Positions 23,222 to 32,308 of a stretch of 64,000 nt of DNA are shown here, piece after piece. Source of the DNA: Setophaga petechia (taxonomy: Eukaryota > Chordata > Aves > Passeriformes > Parulidae); the NCBI GenBank assembly GCA_024362935.1, contig JANCRA010000004.1, positions 20,127,621 to 20,191,620 of the forward strand, written 5' to 3'. Positions within the stretch are counted from its first letter, which is position 1. Each line of letters starts with the position of its first letter. The notes beneath the pieces were generated by a model. The model was not told the origin of the DNA. It saw only the letters and a list, made by a program, of their open reading frames with translations, and ran no database searches. Both the position numbers and the translations under genes were made by a program.

Positions 23222-23960
23222 CCCAAACATCGAATCCTCGCCCTCGCCCTCTCTCTCTGTGTTCCCCATCGCCGCCTGCACCTCCTGTGGCTGCCCGTGC
23301 GTTCCGTCCTCTCCGGAGAGCCCCGCTCCCAAGGCCGCCCATCGCTGCCCGAGCCCCGTGCGCACCGTCCGCCCTCGGTCCGCGCCCCTGCCCGGAGGAC
23401 CCTCGGGGGCGGGGGCGGGCCGTCGTGGGCGGCTCCCCGCCTCCCTCTCCGCCGTCCGGCAGCGGGGGCCGCGCCCCGCGCACCTCCCTGCCCTGCGGGG
23501 CCCGGAGGCGCCGCGCACCCCGCGCCGCTCGCAGAGGCGCGCAGGGGCGGCCCGAGGCAGGCGGAGCGCCGCGGGAGCAGGATGGCCGCGGGGCAGCGCC
23601 GGGGCACGGCCTCCTCCCCGCTCGCCCTCGCCCTGGGGCTCCTCGCCGTCGCACAGGTAAGGGGGTTCGCGGGACCCCCGCCCGCCTCTCCGGGACGCGG
23701 CTCCCCCGCCGCGCAGGGGCGGCGAGAGGTCCGCACCTGCGGCAGCCGCGGGCGCTCGGGCCGGGCAGCGCTGCCGCGCTGGGCTCCTCCTCGGCCGGCA
23801 GGTAGCTGCCGCGGCTGCCCGCAGCCCCTGCCCGCACGGCGGGCGGCAGGGCGACTCTGCCGGCTGCCGGGTGTGCCGAGCGCACGTTCCCGTGAGCCTG
23901 GCTCGTCTCGCCAGATCCCTAGAAGGGAGGATGGAAGGGTCCTTGTAAAAGTTGCGACGT
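23222..23960. promoter_or_regulatory. CpG island promoter
   Basis: A roughly 740-bp block of very high G+C with dense unsuppressed CpG, in a window that is otherwise AT-rich and CpG-poor. It contains tandem GC boxes (GGGGCGGGGGCGGGC, 23406-23420) and more GGGCGG-like and CCCCGCC sites at 23426-23441, consistent with Sp1/KLF binding. No TATA box precedes the presumed start region (about 23.43-23.56 kb), so dispersed initiation is expected. The island brackets the coding exon at 23582-23656 and continues about 300 bp into intron 1, as usual for the 5' ends of vertebrate genes. A divergent non-coding transcript is possible but not shown by the sequence. Confidence 0.85.
23582..23656 (+). CDS. 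First coding exon, signal-peptide gene (partial)
   Basis: Twenty-five codons starting at an ATG in good Kozak context (A at -3, G at +4) and ending at CAG|GTAAGG, a strong splice donor at 23657. The intron would be in phase 0. The peptide starts MAAGQRRG (positive n-region), continues with a short TASSP segment and then a hydrophobic core LALALGLLAVA ending in Gln. This is the n-, h- and start of the c-region of a secretory signal peptide, with cleavage probably encoded near the start of exon 2. The product is therefore likely secreted or a type I membrane protein. No other exon is visible downstream, so intron 1 would exceed 40 kb, typical of large neuronal adhesion or receptor genes. The frame stays open past the donor to 23989 only because of GC content. 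I do not recognise the gene. Confidence 0.7.
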
Positions 23961-25587
23961 TGCTGAGCTTTTCCGAGTGTCGGGAGTGAGGTTCTCAGCC
24001 TGCTTCATCACGGGGAAGTACTCTCCAAGATGCAGAGAAACTTAGAGAGTCCCCGCCTGCGTTTCTCGCATGGGTGTTTATTTCCGAAAGTCGAGACCTG
24101 AGCCGGGGCCGTGTCAGTGCGTTTCCCTTGGGTGTAATTTACATCCTCTTACGTGCTTTACAGGTAGTTTGTTTTGCTTATGCATCAATTTGCCATTGCT
24201 CAGCTTTTATTTCAGGCTCCTGCAAAATAAAATAAAATGGTGATAATAATAATAACAATAAAAACTGAGGATGCATTAGTTACCCCTCTGGAGACAATGA
24301 ACGAACTCACTTTCATCTTTGTTTGTACCTTAAAGAAAAAAAAGGTATAGACATGGCTCTCTAAAACTGTTCCCATTTGAGTTTGTTCTTAAATTTCAAA
24401 GACGAATTTTTAAAAAGTAACGGCACATTTCAGTAATGATGATATTTTTTGTGTTCAGGGCAATATCTTAAATCTCTCAAGAAAACAACAAACAACACCT
24501 TAATTAAAAAAATACAGGGTCATTTGACATAAACTTAGACATATAATTCTCTGTATTTGAATTTTTGGTCTCCTTCTGTGCTCAGGAAATGTGTTTTCTC
24601 CTCTCTTGAACCTCTGCGCTCTACATCCATGTGCAAGTTAGCCTAGTCATCTGAGTAAACTTTTTGTTTTGATAAAGAAACTTTTGTGTTAGGTTGCTCT
24701 GCCTTCTGTTATTTCACCACTTTGGGCTCCATGCAAGGAATCTATTCAAAAGCACTGTGGAATGCCATGAGGGATGAAGTGTGATGCCAGCCTGTACCTG
24801 CAGGCATGTGGCCAGGACTGGAACGGGACTAGGTCACTGGAAAAGTTGTTGAAAAAGGTGGCAAGTTGCTTTGGTAGCACTGGTGTCCTCAGGATGCCCA
24901 GGCTGGCCCATAGAGACCTGTCTCTAATGACATCTGCTGTCTTTTCTGATACAGGCCACTAGAATTGTAGTGGCTGTGATCCTGCAATGCAAACCTCATC
25001 TGCCATTTCCTTTAATCCTGCCCCCAGTTCTGTTCCCAGGACTGAGATTCTGAGATTGAGCTGATCTCCCCTGGCACTCTGTTCTCTCCCTGCTTATCCT
25101 GGCCCTGTGCACCTGCTTTCCCTCTTTCTTGCAAGCAGTTCTGCTTTGTGAGGAGCTAAAATATCTCCTTATTTCCTTTTACAAGCAAATGCAGGCTATT
25201 TAGGTTTACATTTGAAAATTGTGGAGTGAGAGATTTGCAGTGCAATGATTTGGGACCTGAAACAGGCAGTTTAGTTTCCCCTGGTTTATATGTTGGATAC
25301 TTAGTTACAACAATGTCATTTTACACTTACTGAGATAGTGTTACTCTTGAAATAGTACTTTGGCACTGGCTTCTGCCTCTAGTCTCAAATTTACATACAG
25401 ATAGTGCGGGTAAAATCAGTTGTCCTCACGGACAGCATTTCCTAGGGCCAAAAACATCAGCAGCTTGGGAAACCTCCCATTGTTTTTCTTGCATTTGTAG
25501 TGCGAGATACTGGAATAAGTGGGGATTAAAGTTATGCTTCGCTGAGCAGCCACAGGTTAGACCCCTGTATGCCTGTATCACAAAGAA
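23657..25587. other. Start of presumed intron 1
   Basis: Begins with the GTAAGG donor. The first 300 bp remain GC-rich, then composition falls to AT-rich non-coding sequence. I see no exon, repeat or RNA gene here; a 62-codon + strand frame at 24774-24962 has no recognisable features. First introns of such genes often hold enhancers near the promoter, but no specific one can be named. Confidence 0.55.
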
Positions 25588-25672
25588 CGTGTGTGTTTAT
25601 ATATATATATGTATGTATATACATATACATATGTGTGTGTGTGTATGTATGTATATGTCTCTCTCTATATAA
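25588..25672. repeat. Compound TA/TG microsatellite
   Basis: Alternating purine-pyrimidine sequence of mixed TG, TA and TATG units, including a (TG)n core at about 25631-25643. The tract is largely symmetric and could adopt cruciform or Z-form DNA. Simple repeat only. Confidence 0.9.
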
Positions 25673-25792
25673 ACAAGCTGCAATTCTGTAATGCTGCATT
25701 TATTAATTTAAAAGTCTGATTAAGGTGAAAAAGTATTCTCATTTACTATGATCATATATTTAGGGTTTGGATGATATTTCTATACCATTGTA

Positions 25793-25936
25793 TATTATCA
25801 TAGCATGGTTTGGATTGAAAGAGACCTAAGTATAATCTGGTTCTAAATTCCCTCACATGGGCAGGGACACCTTCTTTCAGGCTAGGTTGCTGAAAGCCCC
25901 ATGCAGCCTGACTCTGAACATTTCCAGGTATGGGAC
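25793..25936 (-). mobile_element. CR1 LINE 3'-end fragment
   Basis: The + strand shows the reverse complement of the CR1 3' terminus: 'tatcatagcatggtttgga', a 'gaaagagacctaagtataatctgg' segment, 'cacatgggcagggacacc' and 'aggctaggttgctgaaagcccc', ending near 'catttccaggtatggga'. About 145 bp, strongly 5'-truncated and diverged, so an old copy. Confidence 0.88.
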
Positions 25937-26408
25937 AAAAGAGCATGCTAAATACTTGTAATACTTTTCTTTCTTTCATTCTTTTTAAATTTCTTTAGAC
26001 TTTTTTAAGGAGAAATAAACTGGGTCTTAGAATCATGTGTTGTTATTATTACTATTTTATTTACTATTTAAAATATTACTATTTTCAAACTAGATCAAAC
26101 TGGGTCTTTTCAGTAGTGATAAGTATGATCTATTAATAAATGTGGGTCTGAACTCTTTTTGAGCTCTATTTTAGAATTAAGTATGAATTTGCTTGGGTTG
26201 GCCTGTGCTCCTACTGCATTCTCAGTTCAGTGTTTCTGTGGAATTTTAATTTCCTTATAATTTTTTCCCATCATTTTTAATTGATGCAACTTTTTTTTTT
26301 TTTCTTTCATAATTTTTTTCTCCTCTGGGTCTATAAATAGCTTTAGTGGAACTTCTCTTATTAGGGTGATTCTTCTCACAGGTATTTATTTTTTATATTT
26401 GCGGTTAT

Positions 26409-26499
26409 CTGAAAAGAGCCTGACTTTGCACCCTCCCTTTAGGTATTTATATCCATTAATAGGATCTCCCCAAGCCTGCCTTTCTCCAGGCTGTACAGT
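26409..26499 (-). mobile_element. Isolated 91-bp CR1 piece, duplicate of 27897-27987
   Basis: A CR1 internal piece ('ctgaaaagagcctgacttt' through 'tttctccaggctgtacag') with no CR1 sequence on either side. It aligns without gaps to 27897-27987, inside the larger CR1 copy 1.5 kb downstream, with 4 mismatches in 91 bases (about 96% identity). Because the surrounding CR1 copy is clearly more diverged from the family pattern, the short piece is better explained as a local copy of that element than as an independent CR1 insertion. Confidence 0.85.
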
Positions 26500-27633
26500 G
26501 ATTATAGTACATATCTCAACAAAAAAACCTAAACTAGTGTCTAAAACTGCATTGTACACTATAGTTATTGTAGCAGATGCAGTTTTTTACTCTGCCTAAA
26601 ACTTCATGTATGAGCTTTGTAGATAAGTGCATGTGCACATGTGTTTTATGGGCTGACTGGGTGTGAACAGGTTTAGAACTGGAAGGGCTGTAAGCAAATG
26701 TAGTCATTGATAAACGGATTTTGCATGGTGGCCATTGTATTCTCAGACTATTTGAGCTACATATTTGCTATATGCTGTTCTATTTTGTATTTAAATTATT
26801 GTGCTTGCTACAGTCTCCCCTTTTTATGTTCACAACACATGTTACAGGGCAGAAGGAAATAAAGTGGTGGTGTTTCATGTATCAGAAAATAGTCATATGG
26901 AGAATAGAACATCTTTTTAAAACAGTTGCCTGTAATAACTAAATAATTATATTAATGTAACTGTTTAATAATATTAAGCAGTTACCTTTATACTTCCCCA
27001 GAAAAATACTTACCAAGTGAAAATCCAGTGAGTTTTGTTCCATTGTCTGGAGCAGGTTATAACTTCCTCTACTACTGGCCAAAGTTGAAAATAAAGCCAG
27101 TCAAAGATAGTGAAAATAAAACCACACTCCCTACCTTTGAAAACCTGACCATATTATTGTTGTAGGATCAAAATGCTTTAATCAGGAGTCATTTCAGATA
27201 AGACTGCAGGAAAAACATGAGATGAGGGCAAAATATTAGGATACAAGTACTGTATTTATATGGGTCAATTAGTCAGCCAGTGCTAAAATATCACCATGCC
27301 CCTACTTGCTTCATGTAGAGCCATCTTGAAAACAGTTTTGTACCCATCCAACCAGTTTTATTCTGTGTTTTGCATAAATCTTGGAAGCATTGTGATCAAA
27401 ATTATATTGATGAACCTAATTATGACTGGCAATATTAAATTTGAGAAAACTCAAAAGTAGTTAACTTCTGTTACTTTAATGACTAGAGTTTTCTTTTTAG
27501 ATTTGTAATAGATCAAATGGGTTCTTGGATATATTTTCAACTCAAGGCAAAATATCACAGTGAGGTATATATTTTTTTACATCATCATCTGACATATTGA
27601 ACTTCCTGTTGTTTCACCCTTCCCTTCTAATTA

Positions 27634-28300
27634 GAATCACAGAATCAGAGTCTGAATAAGGTTTGCAGAGACCTCTAGACATTATCCTGTCCAACCCCCC
27701 AGTCAAACAGGGTTTCATAGAGCCAACTGCCCAGGATCACATCCAGGCAGCTTTTGACTGTCTTCAGAGAAGGAGACTCCACCACCTCTCTGGGAAACCT
27801 GTTCCAGGGCTCACCCTCAGAGTGTCCTAATGTCCAGAGTGAGTGTCATGTGTTCCAGTCTGCAAACATTGCCTCATATTCTCTTGCTGAGCACCACTGA
27901 AAAGAGCCTGACTTTGCGCCCTTCCTTTGGGTATTTATATCCATTCATAGGATCTCCCCAAGCCTGCCTTTCTCCAGGCTGTACAGTCCCTCTCAGCCTG
28001 TCAGTTCACTTCCCCCATCATCACTGTGGCCATTTGTTGGACTCCTCTTGCATGTCCATCTCTCTCGTGTGCTGGAGAGCCTAGAACCAGACACAAGGCT
28101 AGAGGCATGGTCTCATCAGGGCCGAGTTGATGGGAAGGATCACTTTCCTCAGACTACTGGCAATCATTTGATTAATGCAGACCAGGATAACATTTGCCTT
28201 CTCTGCTGCAAGGGAAACATTACTGGCTAATGGTCAGTTTTTGTGTCTACCAGCTCTGACTTTGCCCAATCTTTTCCTGCAGAACTGCTCTTTAATTTAA
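27634..28300 (-). mobile_element. CR1 LINE fragment, about 670 bp
   Basis: The + strand reads as reverse-complement CR1, starting with the terminal octamer region ('agaatcacagaatcaga') and running through 'ggatcacatccaggcagc', 'gagaaggagactccaccacc', 'gaaacctgttccag', 'gagcaccactgaaaagagcctg', 'tttctccaggctgtacag', 'agaaccagacacaaggct' and 'aggataacatttgccttctc'. It is one of the two longest CR1 copies here, with the 3' end preserved and the 5' end missing. Open frames over it (27830-28230, + strand) are chance frames on the antisense strand. Confidence 0.93.
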
Positions 28301-29353
28301 GAAAACACTTTGGGCTAGCTTTTTACCATGGGGCTAACTTCAACCTGTAGTAAGTACACCTGGCTTCAACTGACTGTTTTTAGGAAGGGTTAATGTAAAA
28401 CTGTATTGCCATTTCTGAGAATTCAGGTGTATGGGACAAAATTTTAATTTTAATTTTAATTTAATTCTAATTTTTATGACCTTTCTGTCATGAAAACCTT
28501 CAGTCCCCTTAGTTTCTTTGTGAAGAAGGGTTAAATATTTAGCAAGAGAAAGGACTTGCACTGGAGATGTTGATTGCTGGAATTATGAAAGTAAGAATAA
28601 GTTTCCTTAAGTTACAGATCTCAGAGCATTCATAGCTGGCAGCTCACTAGAGATTTAAGCCCTCAGCATTTTCACACATTTTCATAGGCCATATGTGAAT
28701 ATGTGCACATGTGAATATGTGCAGGGAAAGAAGCGACACTTCCCCTTCTCCTGTTGCACCAAAGTCAGGTTATTCACAAAGTGCTATCACATACGGATCC
28801 TACAGCAGTCCTGTTTTCAAGTTAATGGGCACGTACACAAGATAGGGTGAATCAGGGGTTTATGAATTCTTACTGCAGATTAAAAAAGAGCTACAACAGG
28901 TTCAGAGATAAACAGAGGTGATGGGAATATTTTAGCACTGGACTGATTGTATAGTTTCTGACAAGATCTCTAAAAATATTAGTAGATCTTCTTGACCCAA
29001 ATAAACCCCTCTTCTGTAATAGCTTTTGCCTCCTGAAGATAAAGGGAAAAGAAAAAATCTGTATTTCTGTGGCATCTGATTTGAAACTTTATTTGTTTCC
29101 TCATTTAGTTATGAATGCCAGTTTCACAGGCTTAAAAATACTTCCCTTTTCATGAATATTTCCTGTAATGATTAGGTTGATAATGCTACCATACAATTAA
29201 GTACAGACAGGGAATATTCTGTGATCATTAATGAGTGATGGCAGAATTGTTTGATGGATATATTCTTCTAAAAGTGGAGGTATAATTTTTGATAATCTGG
29301 ATTAGATTGCTAGTATCACATTCCAGTTTCATACCCCTGTAAATTTCTATTCT
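28301..29353. other. Presumed intron, AT-rich
   Basis: No gene seen. Contains a short TTTTAA-type array at 28438-28475 and a 16-bp near-perfect tandem duplication (atgtgaatatgtgcac) at about 28692-28723. Otherwise featureless. Confidence 0.5.
28438..28475. repeat. Short (TTTTAA)n-like array
   Basis: Four to five imperfect TTTTAA/TTTAA units on the + strand. The same motif builds both arms of the hairpin at 29354-29448, about 900 bp downstream, suggesting a shared slippage-prone motif or a common source. Confidence 0.75.
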
Positions 29354-29448
29354 AGATGCATTTAAATTTAAATTTTAATCTAATTTTAATTTCTATTGTA
29401 AGAGAATAGGAATTAAAATTAAATTAAAATTAAAATTAAAATGCATCT
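29354..29448. repeat. Long AT-rich inverted repeat (hairpin)
   Basis: Left arm 29354-29397 and right arm 29405-29448 pair over 44 bp with 4 mismatches, leaving a loop of about 7 nt. Both outer ends carry AGATGCAT/ATGCATCT, and the arms consist of TTTTAA-type units. The inner stem ends in CTATT/AATAG. As RNA it would fold into a long stem. It could be a foldback or miniature inverted-repeat element, a cruciform-prone palindrome, or the source of a small hairpin RNA. No transposase or target duplication was recognised. Confidence 0.9.
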
Positions 29449-31875
29449 CTGTTCATAGTGTAGAAGTTCACATTGGGTGCATGAAGTGAACACTACCAGA
29501 GTTTATGGGAATCTCAGAGGATGCAAATTATTGCTGCTAGTTTTTCCCAAGGATTAAAGAATTCTGTGTGGCTATCAGATAGACCTATGTTTTACATCAG
29601 GATTTTTGAAAGTCTTGATTAGAAATTGAATGTTTTCCTTAGACTTTTCTTAGACTTTCACTTAACATGAAAAAGAAAAAAAATATTTTTCACTGTAATC
29701 TACACTTCCACGCTTCAGTAATTTTACTCTTCAGTGTCCTTTTTTTCATTTTTTTTTTTGTTTGTTTGGGTTGTTTTTTGATTTTATTCGGTTTTTATGG
29801 AAAACACAATAAAATATGCCTTGCTTGTGATCTAGAATATAATGAAAAGTGATGAAGTCTTCTATTGGATGATGTATGGTAAATAGACTAGCAAGTCATC
29901 AGGTGGATTTTGCTTTACCATTTTACAGTATTCCCTGTATGCTTCTGGTCCTGTATTTTAAATCCTCCTATGATAGCACCTGTGCAGCATGGGTGCATGT
30001 TGCTATTGCACACCTTGAGGCACTTTGCATTCTGAATTTGCTGTTCTGTCCCACCTGCAAACAAGATGTTTCTGTTGCAGTAAGCAATGTAATAGCAAAG
30101 TAACATGTCATTTACAAGACTTGGTGAATAATGCCATGTGCATCTGAGTCATGCCCCTATTAAAGTTAATTAAACTCTTTACACCCTTTTCAGTCTTAAG
30201 GGTATATTTTTTATGCCTTTTGAGAGAAATGTGCAGTCAGCATAATTGTTGAACATGTATGTGCAAGGAAAGCTACCAAGAGGGGGAGAAGTGGAAAACA
30301 AAGAGGCAGTCCAAGGCCTTTTGGAAATACATCTATTTGAGCTGCAGAAGTTATCCTAGAATAAACTCTGGGAGAGCTAGATCACTCATGTGGTTGGACA
30401 CAGTTACATTTCTTCAAGTAGAAGAAGAAAAGAAAGAAGATTAAAAAAAGATGCCTCATCAATTGGACTGAACATAAATAGGTGAAATTGTATTACAACA
30501 ATGCATTCTGCTGAATGACAGAAAACCTATTTTTTCAGTATGTTCTACTGGGTGGACAAAAGCAGTATTATATGTGCTGCTTGCAGTTCAAGGCTGGTGT
30601 GGCAATGGAGGGGGTGATCTAGCAGGACTATTTGATTTTGGCCAGTAACATCCATCAGAGGAATTAAACAAAGCTAATTCTTGCATCCATGGGTCAGATT
30701 TTTCATAGTTCTATATGGCTCAATGTCATAAATAATTACTACATTACATCAGTCCCAGATATGGCTTGTGGATCCTGCTACTTTCAACTCAACCGAGTTT
30801 TTCCAGAATTTTAATCTGTACTTATATTTTTTTTAAACTGATCCCATATATGTGTATTCTTCCAATAACTATTTAATAAAGGAAGAGTAGATTCATACAA
30901 AACTGCCAGTAATTGTTTCATTTAGTTTTGTTTTGACTTGCAGATTAAATGGGTATATGAAGTGCATTAAATAGAAGGACCTGCTTTTGGATTTTGAGAT
31001 TGTTGCAATAATAATGCCATTCTCTGTGTAACTCAGGTGACTGCAGAAACCAGATTTCTCTTGTACTGTAATTTTTTTTGGATTCCATGTGGAGTTGGCA
31101 TGAAGGAAAGACTTTATGTATAAGAATGACACTACGATATAATATAATAGCCAAACACTATTCCTCTGTAGCTACATTTTTTATTTGATTTTTTTACTTC
31201 TCCAAGTATTTTTTAAATGAAGTAGAGGGTAGCTACACTCATCCTGACTTACACTAACTCCCAAAGAAATGAGTGAGTTGAGATGATCATCTTTGTAATT
31301 TCTACGGGCTTTGCTACACCATGTCGGGGTAGGGCAGTGGAAGCAAAGACAGAAAGATTTTATTTTTTTAACAGGTGATTTGCATTTCAAGAGTAAATAA
31401 GCATAGTGAAACAAGAGCTATTTAATTTGGGGCTTTGAGTCAAAGACCAGGAAATAGACTTATTTTTGCATTGTTTTATTTATTCAATTTTCTGATGTAC
31501 ATCTCTTTGAAACAGTGATTGTAGAACATACACACCTTCAATGGCAAATTTTAAACAAACCTGCCCTGGTTAAATCATAGTAAGTTTATAGTGTAGAAAG
31601 GATTTATTATTTGATGACTGGCTTGTTCAAGGAAGCTGAGCACATGGGTTACTCAAGTGCCATTAGTTTCTGATATAATTTGGAAAGCTAACTTAAACTT
31701 GTTACTGCAGTAGCAGAGAAATCTACTAGATGCTGAACAGCCATGCGGTGAAGAATATTTTTATCTGCTAGAAAATACACATAAGGGAAAAAAACCCAGG
31801 AGGATTTGATACTTGGTTGCTGTTCAGATGAAGAAATACAGCAGAATTCATCAGACAGGAAGAAGTTTCTGCACT

Positions 31876-31909
31876 TCCCCTGACTGACTGACCTGTGTCA
31901 GTCAGGGGA
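31876..31909. repeat. Hairpin, 13-bp perfect stem, 8-nt loop
   Basis: The arms tcccctgactgac (31876-31888) and gtcagtcagggga (31897-31909) are perfect reverse complements around tgacctgt. The TGACTGAC core is itself a direct repeat. It may fold in the intron transcript; it is too short on its own to call a microRNA precursor. Confidence 0.85.
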
Positions 31910-32212
31910 CAGGAAGATGAAAAGTGATGTGCTTAACATTTTGGAGAGATGGTATAAAAGTGAGTGCACCATTGATAGTGGGAAAAATGACTGTACTAAC
32001 TGCATATGTGAATATGAAATCCAGAAAATTATTAGACCTGGTACTAAAAAACAATTTTGGGAAATTATTTGAAAGTTGTAGTCGAACATATTTCAATGAA
32101 AAATCTATTTAACAGAAGAAAATTCTCCCTAGGAAAACCTTCCTTTCAGAGATTTTAGGAATTTTAGAAACTATTCTTATTCCTTTTGAAGCCTTCATTT
32201 TCATTATGTTTA

Positions 32213-32308
32213 AAGTAAAAAAAAACCAAAAACAATCAAACCAAACCAAAAAAAAAAAAAAAAAAAAAAAAAGCAACAACCACAAAACCCCCAAAACAAA
32301 ACCAAGTA
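32213..32308. repeat. A-rich low-complexity tract with A25 run
   Basis: A run of 25 A (32248-32272) sits inside CAAA/CCAAA-rich sequence. Similar CAAAACC-type tracts occur at 47098-47133 on the + strand and, as G/T-rich sequence, near 1190-1275. It could be the tail of an old retrocopy, but no source sequence is recognised upstream. Confidence 0.85.

Noticed and set aside
22882..23885. Overlapping - strand open frames of 284 and 294 codons over the CpG island
   Set aside because: They lie in high-GC sequence where stop codons are rare, run opposite to each other in several frames, have Ala/Arg/Gly/Pro-rich compositional content, and partly read the 19-bp minisatellite. They fit a GC artefact and not a gene.
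23003..23989. 328-codon + strand frame containing the signal-peptide exon
   Set aside because: The frame upstream of the Kozak ATG at 23582 is minisatellite and promoter, and downstream of 23656 it runs through a strong splice donor. Only the 25-codon exon is supported.
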